A DNA stretch of 64,000 nt from JBIOXB01 sp050732395 (GCA_050732395.1 JBOHQX010000166.1:20272-84271); one strand, 5' to 3'; shown: positions 45,040 through 54,949, counted from the stretch's first letter. The notes: a model not told the origin generated them from the sequence alone. Translations and numbers: made by a program.

Positions 45040-47208
45040 TTGCCACCAACGGGGCAGGAAAGCTACGTCGTCTTCGCCACCAACAGCGTTTTTCTGGACC
45101 AAAACGCCGATATTCTCTCCGGGAATGCCGGCGTCAACGACCAAAGCCCGGGCCCGGTTTTGGATTCCCAGGTCGAGCTTGCGGTCGGGATAGGCGCCAC
45201 CACGCCGGCCGGTTTTGTGTTGAAGGCCGATCGTATCAGGGTAAAATCCGGCGCGCTAGTTGCCAGTGACGTCTTTTGCAATGAGCTCTCCAACAGCGGC
45301 AACATCACCGGCGATTTTACTTTATCGCTCGAGCTGCCTTTGTTCTCGAGCCTGCCGCCTTTTCACGCGGCACCCGCAGGAACGCAGCATATCGAAGTGG
45401 ACAATAACGCCTCCATTTCCCTGGCCGCCGGGGACTATGGCGATATTGTGGTGAGGGCCGGCGGCACCATTCTTTTCACTGGAGGCATTTACAATCTGCG
45501 CAGCATCGATGCCAGGGACAATACCAACCTGCGGTTCGCATCTCCCAGTGAAGTGCGCGTGGCCGATAAGTTCGATTCGGACTTGCAGGTCTTTGTCGGT
45601 CCGGCGCAAAATGCGAGCATTGAGGCCTCGGATATCATCTTCTATATCGCCGGCATCAATGGATCCTCCGGCAGCTTAAGTGCAACGCCAAAAGCAGCGC
45701 AAGTAGGAATCAGCAACACGGTCTTGGCAAATTTCTACGTGCCGAACGGCACGCTCTGGCTGCGGCAAAACACGACGGCCACCGGCGCGTTTTGGGGCAA
45801 AGACGTGCATGCCGGCGTGGGCGTGCAATTGGCTTTGGATAGCGGTCTTGCTGTACCCGGTGATGATACTCCGCCAGTGCTCACCATCATCTCGCCACAA
45901 GATGGCGCCGTCACCGGCGCGGCAAGCATCACCGTGAGCGGAGTCGCCAGCGATGAGAGCGAGCTAACCGTCACGGTCAACGGCGCTACGGTGAGTCTCG
46001 GCAGTAATGGGGAATTCACCACGATCGTGCCTCTCGTCGAAGGTGCGAACGTTATCACCGTAGTCGCAACCGACGCAGCCGGCAATGATACCACCGCCAC
46101 TCGTCTGGTCACCCGGACGAGTTTGCCTCCCGACCCGGCCGCAGTAGCTCCGGCTTTAGACAGTACGGTTGCCACCACACTGTATTCCGCCACCTCGTTT
46201 CTTTATACCGGCCCCAATGCCATTCAAACCGGCGTAGATTCTGCTGCCATCGTTCCCATTCGAGTGTCGGTCTTGCGCGACAATGTGCTCACGCGTACCG
46301 GTCAGCCATTGTCGGGCGTGCGAATCACGATTCTCAACCATCCTGAGTTTGGCCAGACTTTGAGCCGGGCCGATGGCATGTTCGACCTGGCGGTGAACGG
46401 CGGCGGACCGCTGACTGTGGATTACCTCAAGACCGGCTTTATCCCGGCACAGCGTCATGTCGTGGTTCCACGGGAAAGCTTTGTCACGGCAGACACCGTG
46501 GTCATGATTCCACCGGATCCGCAGGCTACGATCGTCGATTTCTCCGAGCCGATTGAGTTGGCGCGTGGTAGCGTCATCAGCGATGACGACGGCACTCGCC
46601 AGGCCACGCTGATGTTTGAGCAAGGCACCACGGCCACAATGGTTCTCCCAGATAGCAGCACGCAACCGCTTTCTACATTGACTGTTCGCGCCACGGAGTT
46701 GACGGTCGGCGTAACCGGTCCCCAAGCGATGCCCGCGCAACTGCCACCGGCAAGCGCCTATACGTATTGTGTGGAATTGACCGCAGACGAGGCCGTGGCC
46801 GCCGGCGCGACCAAAGTGCAATTCAACCCACCGGTGCCATTTTATATTGAGAACTTCCTCAATTTTCCAGCCGGCACGATTGTGCCTGCAGGATACTATG
46901 ATCGCACACGGGGCGAATGGATTGCATCCAAAAATGGATTGGTCGTCAAAATCACCGGCGTAGCCGATAGCCTGGCATTAATCGATACCGACGGCAATGG
47001 CAGCGCGAATCACGACACCACTTTGGCTCAGCTCGGCTTCTCTAATGCCGAACGCCGGCAACTGGCGTTGACATATTCCATTAACCAGGCTTATGGCGTA
47101 CTGAATTCCCACATTTCTCCGCGTGGGATTCGAATTTGGGCATTGCACCGCCCAACGACGCCCGTGCTCCATTGCAAATGGAGCCGTTGGTTCCCTTCGC
47201 CGACGTAG
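45040..47208 (+). CDS. RHS-type surface protein, N-terminal part (frame 1 of a frameshifted gene)
   Basis: The frame is open from just after 44989, with the listed start (TTG) being nominal; the real start is ATG 44918 through a -1 shift. About 720 residues: an N-terminal beta-helix-like region (about 30-260, IEVDNNASISLAAGDYGDIVV), an Ig-like domain with PPVLTIISPQDGAVTGAAS, then a carboxypeptidase-regulatory-like fold (QPLSGVRITILNHPEFGQTL) and the conserved pre-RHS segment FLNFPAGTIVPAGYYDRTRG and NAERRQLALTYSINQ. At 47085-47095 the continuing homology (GLWRTEFPHFSAWDS) jumps to the -1 frame, so the last 40 residues are out of frame. Together with 47136-51995 it is one gene. Confidence 0.8.
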   Translation: MPPTGQESYVVFATNSVFLDQNADILSGNAGVNDQSPGPVLDSQVELAVGIGATTPAGFVLKADRIRVKSGALVASDVFCNELSNSGNITGDFTLSLELPLFSSLPPFHAAPAGTQHIEVDNNASISLAAGDYGDIVVRAGGTILFTGGIYNLRSIDARDNTNLRFASPSEVRVADKFDSDLQVFVGPAQNASIEASDIIFYIAGINGSSGSLSATPKAAQVGISNTVLANFYVPNGTLWLRQNTTATGAFWGKDVHAGVGVQLALDSGLAVPGDDTPPVLTIISPQDGAVTGAASITVSGVASDESELTVTVNGATVSLGSNGEFTTIVPLVEGANVITVVATDAAGNDTTATRLVTRTSLPPDPAAVAPALDSTVATTLYSATSFLYTGPNAIQTGVDSAAIVPIRVSVLRDNVLTRTGQPLSGVRITILNHPEFGQTLSRADGMFDLAVNGGGPLTVDYLKTGFIPAQRHVVVPRESFVTADTVVMIPPDPQATIVDFSEPIELARGSVISDDDGTRQATLMFEQGTTATMVLPDSSTQPLSTLTVRATELTVGVTGPQAMPAQLPPASAYTYCVELTADEAVAAGATKVQFNPPVPFYIENFLNFPAGTIVPAGYYDRTRGEWIASKNGLVVKITGVADSLALIDTDGNGSANHDTTLAQLGFSNAERRQLALTYSINQAYGVLNSHISPRGIRIWALHRPTTPVLHCKWSRWFPSPT

Positions 47209-50200
47209 TAAGTGACCAAATCTGCGGGTCGAGAATCGACGTGCAGGACCAAAACCTCGGTGAAAGCATGCCTATCACCGGCACGCCGTTCGCGCTTCAC
47301 TATCAAAGCGCCCGCACGGCCGGTTATGCCGCCTCGCGCACGCTCGCCATTCCGCTCAGCCAGAGTATCAGCCCTCTGCCCGCTTCGCTACTCGGCATCG
47401 AGCTGACGATCAACGTGGGCGGTCGGAAGTTGACACAATCTTTCCCACCCATAGCCGGCCAGGAGCACAAGTTTACCTGGGACGGCAAAGACGCCTATGG
47501 CCGTGTTGTACGCGGGGCACAAAATATCTCGACCGATATCGGCTATGTCTATCAAGGCGTTTATACCAGAGCCAGCCGCTTCGGATATCAGGGCAATGGC
47601 GTACGGATCACCGGTACGCAAGGCCGCCTGCCGCTCACACTGCATCAAGACCGGCAGGGTGTCATAAATGCGCCCGCGCCTGCGCCAATTGGCCCCTCCG
47701 GCTGGAGCTTTAACGTGCACCATGTTTACGACTTCAACCGCAGAGTGCTGTTCAAAGGTGACGGCAGCCAACAAGGCATTGCCGGCCGAGGCGCGGTGGT
47801 CACGCGAATTGCCGGCGGCGGCAGCATTGCCAACGCGCCCGAAGGCACGGCTGCGCGCAACATCTTCATTCCCAGCAACGTCCATACTTCGCACAGCGCC
47901 CAAAACGGAGGACGTTTAGCGATTTCTCCGGAGGGCCTTCTATATGTAATTGACAACCGGCGTGTGATCAGAATCGAGGCCGATGGTAGAATTACTCGCT
48001 TCGCCGGCGGCGGCACCTCCACTGTCGACGGCGACAGCGCCAGAAATTTTTCCTTTGGCACGCATCGCCTCTACGATTTGGCCTTCGGTCCGGAAGGCAG
48101 TCTTTATATCTCTTCGCTGGGGTTGCAAACGCCGAACTTTACGAATGGTGTTGGCATGGTTTGGCGGGTTTTCCCCAATGGCAAAATCTACAAACTTGCC
48201 GGTGGCAATCCCTCGGCACCCAACAAGGGTGACGGCGGGCCGGCCATGCAGGCTCATATCAATACCGCCGACGCCTTGGCCGTCGATCCGGATGGCAACG
48301 TCTACATCACCGAGCTCTTCGGGCATGTTGTGCGCCGGGTCACGCCCGATGGCATCATCAGCACCTTCGCCGGTAACGGTTCGACAGGAGCCAGTCCTGC
48401 CAGCGGAGTCGCCATCAACGTAGGAATCGGCATTCCGGCCGGAGTGGCTGTAACTTCCAAGGGTGTGGTGCATATTGCCAATGTCGTCAATCAGCGCATC
48501 CGCCGCGTTACGCCTGACGGCATTTTGACCACAGCGGCGGGCAATGGGCTGGCTGGGTACAGCGGCGATGGCGGCCCGGCTACTTCTGCAACAATGGTCA
48601 CACCCATGGACATCGCTCTCGCTCCCGAGGGCGGGTTCTATATTGCCGACATGCTGAACAACCGCATCCGCGCGGTCAGTCCCGCGGGCATCATCACGAC
48701 TTTTGGCGGGAACAGTGCGGTAGGTGTGATCGGCACCAGTTTGATTCCAGATGAGGAGCTAATCGCCCAGGTCCCGGTGCGCCAACCCATCAACCTGGAG
48801 TTTGGCCCGGACCGGAGTCTTTATTTCGTGAGCCGGTCGAGCGCGGGCGGCCAGGAGGGCGCGGTCTTGTACCGGCTGCGTTTGGACTCTCCCTACCCCG
48901 GCAGCCAGGTTGCCGACTTTCAAATTCCCTCCGCAGACGGCGCCGAGCTGTATCATTTCGACCGCAGCGGCCGGCATCGCAAAACTACCGATGCGCTTAC
49001 GCATGTGACGCTTTACTCTTTTGAGTATGACACCCAGGGCAACCTCACCGGGGTGCGCGATCTCGACAACTTGCTCACACAAATCGAGCGCGACAGCACC
49101 GGCAAGCCCACGGCAATCGTGGCCCCTTTTGGGCAGCGCACCGAGCTCACGGTGGATTCCACCAATGCTCTCACCGCCATTCGCAACCCGGCCACAGAAA
49201 CCTACAGTTTCGAACATGACTCTCTGGGTCTGATGCGGCGCATGTTTGATCCCAAAAACAATCTCTATCGCTTCGATTATGACTCGACCGGCCGGCTGAT
49301 AAAAGAAGAGGACCCGGCCGGCGGTTTCAAGACGTTTACTCGCACCGAGCTGGCCAATGGTTTTGAAGTTGAAATGGTCACGGCGGAAGGACAAAAGAGT
49401 AAGTACCGTGTCGAAAGATTGGCCAACGGCGGCGTTCGCCGCACCAATACCGACGCCACGGGTCTGGCAACCGTGTCGGTAGAGAATATTGACGGTCTCA
49501 CCACCACGACCTCGCCGGAAGGAACGATCAGCACCGTAACGCAGGGTCCGGATCCCCGTTTTGGCATGCAGGCGCCGCTTGCCAAGAGCACATCCGTGAG
49601 AATGCCTTCCGGGTTGCAATCGAATGCTCAGCACAAACGTGTGATCACGCAGATAACCGGGCAGCAAGTGACCGGGATTGCGGATACGCTCATCACTAAC
49701 AGCCGCAAATATATCAGCGCATTCGACGGCAACCAAAAGCGCTTGACTTTCACTTCACCGGAGGGACGAAAGACTTTTGCATTTATTGATAGCCTGGGCC
49801 GCACGGTGCAGGATTCGGTTCCGGGCATTACTTCTGTCTTTTACGAGTATGACAGCAATGGATTTTTGAAACTGACCTCACAAGATGACCGCACTTCGAG
49901 CTTTGCGTACAATTCTCGAGGGTGGCTGTCCAGCGTTACTGATCCGCTTTTGCGGACAACCACCTTTGCATACGATTCTGTGGGGAGAATCACACAACAG
50001 GTATTGCCGGAAACGCAACGGATTCTGTACGATTATGATTTGAACGGCAATCTCACTTCACTTACCCCGCCGGGAAAACCCGCGCATTCATTTGACCACA
50101 CTTCGGTCGATTTAACGAAACGTTACACCCCGCCGCTGCTCGAGGGCGATACCACCGCAACGCGCTACGTTTACGATCTTGACAAACGCATTCAGAATAC

Positions 50201-51995
50201 CATCCGACCGGATAGTATCGCTATCAGCGTCTTTTACGATACCGTTGGCTGCGGCACGTGCGGCACGGCGCGTCCGAAGAATATTAATTTTGATCGTGGC
50301 TCGTTGGATTTTGCCTACAACCCAACGTCCGGCTTGCTAGATACCCTTTCCGCGCCGGGCGGGAATGTGCTTACTTACAAATATGATGGCATGCTGCCCA
50401 AGAAAGTCACCTGGAGCGGCGAGGCGCAAGGAAGTGTGGAAGTCGCCTACGACAATAATTTCCGCGTCACTTCTCAGAAGGTGAATGGCGGCGATAGTGT
50501 GAGCTTTCAGTATGACAAAGATAACTTGCTCACGGCTGCTGGAGCGTTGGCCATTGCACGTAATCCGCAGAATGGACGAATCACCGGAACAACGCAGGGC
50601 GGTGTCACCACCGGACAAGTTTATAACGATTTCGGTGAGCTAGAAAGCTTTTACGCCGTCATTGCATCCGATACGCTTTTCAAAACTGCCTATGCGCAAG
50701 ATTCTCTGGGGCGAATTAAGGAGATTAGCGAGACGATTCAAGGACAAACGCGAAAACTCAATTATGTGTATGATCGTGCTGGCCGGCTCGCAGAGGTGAG
50801 CCGGAACGACACCTTGCTGGCCATTTATGAGTACGATGCCAACGGCAATCGCTTGAATCATTATACCCCCGGCGCGACTCTAACTGGTGCGTATGATGAT
50901 CAGGATCGTTTGCTAAGCTACGGCAACGCCAGCTACAGCTACACGCGCAATGGTGAGCTGTCAATGAAAATCGTGGGCGCCGATACGACGCGCTATACGT
51001 ATGATGCTTTTGGTAATCTTGTAAAAGTAATTATGCCAAACGGCGACATCATTGAGTATATAATTGATGCACAGAATCGAAGGGTTGGAAAGAAGGTAAA
51101 TGGCGCGTTGGTGCAGCGGTGGCTATATGGAAACCAGTTGAACATTGTGGCTGAGTTGAATGGCGCTGGTAATTTGGTTAGCTGGTTTGTATATGGAACG
51201 CGCCCCACTGTGCCGGATTACATGATCATAAGCGGCGTGACGTATCGGTTTGTTTCTGATCATCTCGGCAGTGTGCGGCTCGTTGTGAATACAACCAACG
51301 GCGGCGTTGCCCAGCGGTTAGAATTTGATGAATTTGGCAGCATTACGAATGATACCAATGCAGGTTTTCAGCCGTTTGGTTTTGCCGGTGGTTTGTATGA
51401 TCAGGATACCGAATTTGTCAGATTTGGCGCGCGTGATTATGATGCTGAAACCGGTCGATGGACAACGAAAGATCCGATTCGGTTTGCAGGTGGTCAGGCG
51501 AATATTTACATCTACGTCGGTAACGATCCGATTAACTTTACTGATCCAACTGGTTTAGATGGTAGGTTATGTAATCAGTCAGGTAAACCGGTCGTAGTCG
51601 TTGCTTTTGGAGATGCCGCGAATCCATCTGATATTGAAGATGCAAGGCTTTTGCCGTCGGGAAGCATAACTCCTGCTATTTCTTTTCCTGATTTTGATTT
51701 TGTCGGGATTGGAGATATGGAGAATTTAGTAGAGGGTACGGGTTGGTATAAATTTTCCGTTGATGCGGAAGTGACCTCTGCTGGTGAAGTAGTAAATCGT
51801 TCATGGTGGCCCAATTGGCTCATGTCACTAATTGAAAAGTATGGTGATCGGCCATTCAGAGTTGGACCAGCTACGCAGAGCGAAGCGGAAGAAGCAGCTA
51901 AGATACTTAAGCTATTTATCGAACGACGGGGGAAAATGGGTTTTGGAAAGGGATTAGGAGCATTAGAGACATGCACAAAAGATCCGTGCCAATAA
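47136..51995 (+). CDS. RHS/YD-repeat surface protein, main part with polymorphic C-terminal domain
   Basis: 1619 residues from a nominal TTG; the true frame enters upstream at about 47088. LGIAPPNDARAP and ITGTPFALHYQSART continue the N-terminal part. NHL-type propeller repeats (about 220-560, SDGGGPA-like turns: GDGGPAMQAHINTADALAVD) precede many YD repeats (about 590-1400). The RHS core ends YDAETGRWTTKDPIRFAGGQ and YIYVGNDPINFTDPTG, after which 146 residues diverge (LDGRLCNQSGK...), the usual place of a toxin tip. The tip is not recognised; it has a Trp-rich patch RSWWPNW. Base composition becomes AT-rich towards the 3' end, consistent with a replaceable cassette. RHS proteins form shells around C-terminal toxins used in competition. 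Confidence 0.88.
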   Translation: MGIAPPNDARAPLQMEPLVPFADVVSDQICGSRIDVQDQNLGESMPITGTPFALHYQSARTAGYAASRTLAIPLSQSISPLPASLLGIELTINVGGRKLTQSFPPIAGQEHKFTWDGKDAYGRVVRGAQNISTDIGYVYQGVYTRASRFGYQGNGVRITGTQGRLPLTLHQDRQGVINAPAPAPIGPSGWSFNVHHVYDFNRRVLFKGDGSQQGIAGRGAVVTRIAGGGSIANAPEGTAARNIFIPSNVHTSHSAQNGGRLAISPEGLLYVIDNRRVIRIEADGRITRFAGGGTSTVDGDSARNFSFGTHRLYDLAFGPEGSLYISSLGLQTPNFTNGVGMVWRVFPNGKIYKLAGGNPSAPNKGDGGPAMQAHINTADALAVDPDGNVYITELFGHVVRRVTPDGIISTFAGNGSTGASPASGVAINVGIGIPAGVAVTSKGVVHIANVVNQRIRRVTPDGILTTAAGNGLAGYSGDGGPATSATMVTPMDIALAPEGGFYIADMLNNRIRAVSPAGIITTFGGNSAVGVIGTSLIPDEELIAQVPVRQPINLEFGPDRSLYFVSRSSAGGQEGAVLYRLRLDSPYPGSQVADFQIPSADGAELYHFDRSGRHRKTTDALTHVTLYSFEYDTQGNLTGVRDLDNLLTQIERDSTGKPTAIVAPFGQRTELTVDSTNALTAIRNPATETYSFEHDSLGLMRRMFDPKNNLYRFDYDSTGRLIKEEDPAGGFKTFTRTELANGFEVEMVTAEGQKSKYRVERLANGGVRRTNTDATGLATVSVENIDGLTTTTSPEGTISTVTQGPDPRFGMQAPLAKSTSVRMPSGLQSNAQHKRVITQITGQQVTGIADTLITNSRKYISAFDGNQKRLTFTSPEGRKTFAFIDSLGRTVQDSVPGITSVFYEYDSNGFLKLTSQDDRTSSFAYNSRGWLSSVTDPLLRTTTFAYDSVGRITQQVLPETQRILYDYDLNGNLTSLTPPGKPAHSFDHTSVDLTKRYTPPLLEGDTTATRYVYDLDKRIQNTIRPDSIAISVFYDTVGCGTCGTARPKNINFDRGSLDFAYNPTSGLLDTLSAPGGNVLTYKYDGMLPKKVTWSGEAQGSVEVAYDNNFRVTSQKVNGGDSVSFQYDKDNLLTAAGALAIARNPQNGRITGTTQGGVTTGQVYNDFGELESFYAVIASDTLFKTAYAQDSLGRIKEISETIQGQTRKLNYVYDRAGRLAEVSRNDTLLAIYEYDANGNRLNHYTPGATLTGAYDDQDRLLSYGNASYSYTRNGELSMKIVGADTTRYTYDAFGNLVKVIMPNGDIIEYIIDAQNRRVGKKVNGALVQRWLYGNQLNIVAELNGAGNLVSWFVYGTRPTVPDYMIISGVTYRFVSDHLGSVRLVVNTTNGGVAQRLEFDEFGSITNDTNAGFQPFGFAGGLYDQDTEFVRFGARDYDAETGRWTTKDPIRFAGGQANIYIYVGNDPINFTDPTGLDGRLCNQSGKPVVVVAFGDAANPSDIEDARLLPSGSITPAISFPDFDFVGIGDMENLVEGTGWYKFSVDAEVTSAGEVVNRSWWPNWLMSLIEKYGDRPFRVGPATQSEAEEAAKILKLFIERRGKMGFGKGLGALETCTKDPCQ

Positions 51996-52268
51996 ATCCT
52001 ATTTGCCATTTTGAGGACTTGGCTATAAGTTAAGCTCGCTGTCGGACAAAGTTGTCAAATCAAAAAATAAAGCCATGATCTACAGCTTCGTCCGGTAGGA
52101 TTTCTGACTTTTTGGAATCGAGTATTCAGATGAAACGTTCACCTTTTATTTTTACTCTGGCTTACGCATGCTTTCGATATAATTCGACAGATACTGACAA
52201 ACTTGCCCGAAGAAATTTATTATCTCAAAGAACTTGTTAGGTGGCAAAAAATCACAGTTAGGATAACT

Positions 52269-52820
52269 ATGGCTATGTTTGAATCGAAAAAATACAAGAT
52301 TTACTTAGCTTTAGTATTTATACTCCTATCTCTACATGGAGTCTTCCTTCTTCTAAACTGGTTTTACATTGTTTCACCTATGAATTCCCCCTTCTATAGT
52401 CAGGGAGGACCTGACTCTGGTGCTCCATTTGTACTTGGGCCAGCGCGGTTTCAATTTATGGGTTTCCTGCTGCCAGCTTTGGCGATGCCTTTACTAGTTA
52501 TAGTAGCATCTACACATCGAGTTCTCGAATCGGGCAGCACCTTTGCCAAATCTACTCATGCTATTGCGATTGGTATAGCTGTATTATCGGTTGCATGCGT
52601 TTTGTTATTCATGTTGAGATTTGGCTCTTTAAGAATACTCTACGAAGTCTTTACTTTTGCTTTTGTGATTGTTTTTGTGCTTTTCAACCTTAGCCTTGCT
52701 TTGTGCCTTTTACTTTACCCACGGCGAACGGACGACAGGATGTTTGGCGCAGCGAATCTATTAGCCCTTTTATTCTCATTATACACCCCGCTGATAGGCA
52801 TTTATCTTTTCATTGATTGA
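52269..52820 (+). CDS. Small five-helix membrane protein, candidate immunity protein
   Basis: 183 residues from the ATG at 52269, chosen over the TTG-initiated longer frame because AGGA lies upstream. About five membrane helices fill the protein (IYLALVFILLSLHGVFLL, FMGFLLPALAMPLLVIVAS and three more). No family was recognised. It directly follows the RHS gene on the same strand (273-base gap) and is AT-rich like the RHS tip. Polytopic immunity proteins are often placed after RHS toxins, so immunity is the working hypothesis, on position alone. Confidence 0.65.
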   Translation: MAMFESKKYKIYLALVFILLSLHGVFLLLNWFYIVSPMNSPFYSQGGPDSGAPFVLGPARFQFMGFLLPALAMPLLVIVASTHRVLESGSTFAKSTHAIAIGIAVLSVACVLLFMLRFGSLRILYEVFTFAFVIVFVLFNLSLALCLLLYPRRTDDRMFGAANLLALLFSLYTPLIGIYLFID

Positions 52821-53057
52821 CCGACGAAACTTAACGAGTTTTTCTTGCAGATTTTCTGAACTAAAAATTTCTTTGCATGGAGAATGGAGAAAGGACGTGT
52901 AGCTCCTGCGCATTCACGACCTCAAGCACTCTTGTCTCATTATCTCCGACAACACACATACTGACATCGCGCGGTAAGAACTTCCTTAACTTACACATAC
53001 GATTCGCTGTGCCGGCTGATTGAGACTCTACAAGCAGATCGGCGGTCAACCTTTGTT

Positions 53058-53618
53058 TTTGACTCCCACAGTCGTCTTGCCAGCGCCACCGATCCGCTCC
53101 TGCGCACCACTACGTTCGCCAATGATTCTGTGGGGAGAATCACACAACAGGTTTTGCCGGATAAGCAACAGATTTTGTAAGCCTATGATTTGAACTGCAA
53201 TCTCACTTCCCTTACTCCGCCGGGAAGCCCCCATTCGTTTGACTACACCTCGGTTGATTTGACGAAACACTACACCCCGCCACCGCTCGACGGCGATACC
53301 GCCGCAACGCGTTACATCTATGATCTTGACAAACGCATCAAGAACACCATTCGCCCGTATAGCATCGCGGTCAGCGTCCTTTACGACACCCTTGGCTTCG
53401 GCACGTGCGGCACGGCGCGGCCGAAATCTATTATTTTTGACCGTGGCTCGCTGAATTTTGCATACGACCCCGCTACCGGTCTGCTGGATTCCCTTTCCGC
53501 GCCAGGCGGGAGTGTGCTTACTTACAATTATGATGGCACACCGCCCAAGAAAGTCACCTTGCGTGGAGTAGGGGGAAAAGGTGGAAGCCACGTACCAGAT
53601 TTGCAGACAAGCCGCTGA
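53058..53618 (+). pseudogene. Displaced RHS core fragment (orphan tip remnant)
   Basis: The translation aligns with the RHS gene between about 49903 and 50420 (e.g. DPLLRTTTFANDSVGRITQQVLP, GTCGTARPKSIIFDRG), and 29 bases at 53124-53152 are identical to 49974-50002. A TAA replaces a Tyr codon near 53178, and there is no start, so it is not expressed as an RHS protein. Homology ends near 53567, just where GVGGKGGS diverges. The rest of the core and the DPTG boundary are missing. It is what is left of an older RHS end or of a silent donor cassette. Confidence 0.82.
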
Positions 53619-53695
53619 AAGGCCTTTTCGGACCGCAAATCAAAGCGAAGGTTGAATTTGATGGCTTACCTCCAACCGAGATAGGGACCAAAGAG

Positions 53696-54949
53696 ATGAA
53701 TTGGCTCAAACCAAACTGGCTTGCCATCGTATTTCTTTCGTGGTTTGTCATATTTCAAGTGGCAACCTCTATTCAACTTGTAAATATATCTGATAATGGT
53801 GTCTTTCAATTAGAGCAAACGTTTTACTTTTTTTGCCTTACTCCGTGCCTCAAACTAGTCTGTAATGATGGGGTGACGGCCCCGGCTGGCTGTGCCGTGA
53901 AGGTGTATTGGCACTGGTTGCTACTAGACTTCATTGTCGCGTACTTGGTTTCGACTGGTGCGAGCAACCTCATCAGAAAGAAGACACGGCTAAGAAATAT
54001 TGTCAAGCGCCTTATAGCGACTATTGCCGTGGTGATATTCATTGCCTTTATTTCGTCGGCACTGGTCTCTAAAATCTATTGGGGATATTTTTTTGAACGG
54101 CCGTCGTTACCGGAACTGGTGTTTGAGTTTAAGAATATCACTGCCATCGTTCCAATATGGTTTTCTAAAATTCAAGCTGATGGTACTCTTAGTGTTGCCA
54201 TAGATACAAGCTATTCGATTCAGGAAAGACTAAAGTTTTGCAAAAAGTATCCTGATGAGTGTTATAATGATAGAATTCTTCTGACCTTGGAGGCTTTGAG
54301 TATTCTTCCTTCAGCATTCGCGTCAGATTCCTTGGCAAAAATGAGCACGCTCAACAATATCCTACGAGCGCAAGGAGTTTTGAAAAAATTACCTAGCGGT
54401 TGGGGGGATGAAAAAAAAGTTACGGGGCTTCTGATCGATGTCGAAGCCAAGGACGGTGAGCGCTATTTATTCGTCGCGCTGAGGGGTTGGTGGCAAATTT
54501 CAAATGACCATTACACTTTTCACGAATTTCTATTTCGTGTTTCACCGCATGCAGCAGAGAGTTTTCTGGTCTCAGAAAACCAGTTTTTTGTTGATATGGC
54601 TGGTACGGAAGAGCCTGTTTTCCTTTTTGCCTCCCGGTACATCTCTGCGAATCTTTGCGAGGCTCTGCGTGAGTTCTTTTGGGTTGCGGGCGCCAAAGGG
54701 CGACAAGCCGGCCTAAAGGCCCTTGCGGGCTCTCGCCCCTTTTCGAGCTGCGCCGCGCTGTGCTCTCTCAACCCATATCCATCGAAGCCGCCTCCGGCAC
54801 AAACGACTCGAACCATTTACCGCCTTTTTCCAAGCCAGCTGCAGGCAGTTGCTCGCTCACGCGACCGAAGCGGCGCTCGCGTTTTTGATAGGCCAGCAAG
54901 GCTCGATAAAACTCCTCGCGCCGGAAATCCGGCCACAAGGCTTCGGTAA
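53696..54949 (+). CDS. Membrane protein of unknown function, 3' end overlaps uppS
   Basis: 417 residues from the ATG at 53696. Three membrane helices (LAIVFLSWFVIFQVAT, YWHWLLLDFIVAYLVS, IVKRLIATIAVVIFIAFIS) occupy the first 130 residues; a soluble part follows (to about residue 320) with no recognised family. The last 95 residues lie opposite uppS and its probable terminator, and have the composition of an antisense frame, so the natural 3' end was probably lost or mutated near 54670. It follows the RHS remnant and could be an immunity or unrelated accessory gene. Confidence 0.55.
   Translation: MNWLKPNWLAIVFLSWFVIFQVATSIQLVNISDNGVFQLEQTFYFFCLTPCLKLVCNDGVTAPAGCAVKVYWHWLLLDFIVAYLVSTGASNLIRKKTRLRNIVKRLIATIAVVIFIAFISSALVSKIYWGYFFERPSLPELVFEFKNITAIVPIWFSKIQADGTLSVAIDTSYSIQERLKFCKKYPDECYNDRILLTLEALSILPSAFASDSLAKMSTLNNILRAQGVLKKLPSGWGDEKKVTGLLIDVEAKDGERYLFVALRGWWQISNDHYTFHEFLFRVSPHAAESFLVSENQFFVDMAGTEEPVFLFASRYISANLCEALREFFWVAGAKGRQAGLKALAGSRPFSSCAALCSLNPYPSKPPPAQTTRTIYRLFPSQLQAVARSRDRSGARVFDRPARLDKTPRAGNPATRLR
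54698..54738 (-). terminator. Candidate hairpin terminator for uppS
   Basis: GGGCGA (54698-54703) pairs with TCGCCC (54733-54738), with further inner pairing GGCC/GGCC. On the minus strand it lies 30 bases after the uppS stop and is followed by TTTGG, a short T tail. Strength is uncertain. Confidence 0.4.

Noticed and set aside
48759..49736. Minus-strand open frame of 325 codons inside the RHS gene
   Set aside because: Antisense to YD repeats; no ribosome site and no recognisable motif.
52861..53049. Minus-strand 62-codon frame between the candidate immunity gene and the RHS remnant
   Set aside because: Possible small gene, but no family, no clear ribosome site and it lies in a decayed region; not strong enough to annotate.
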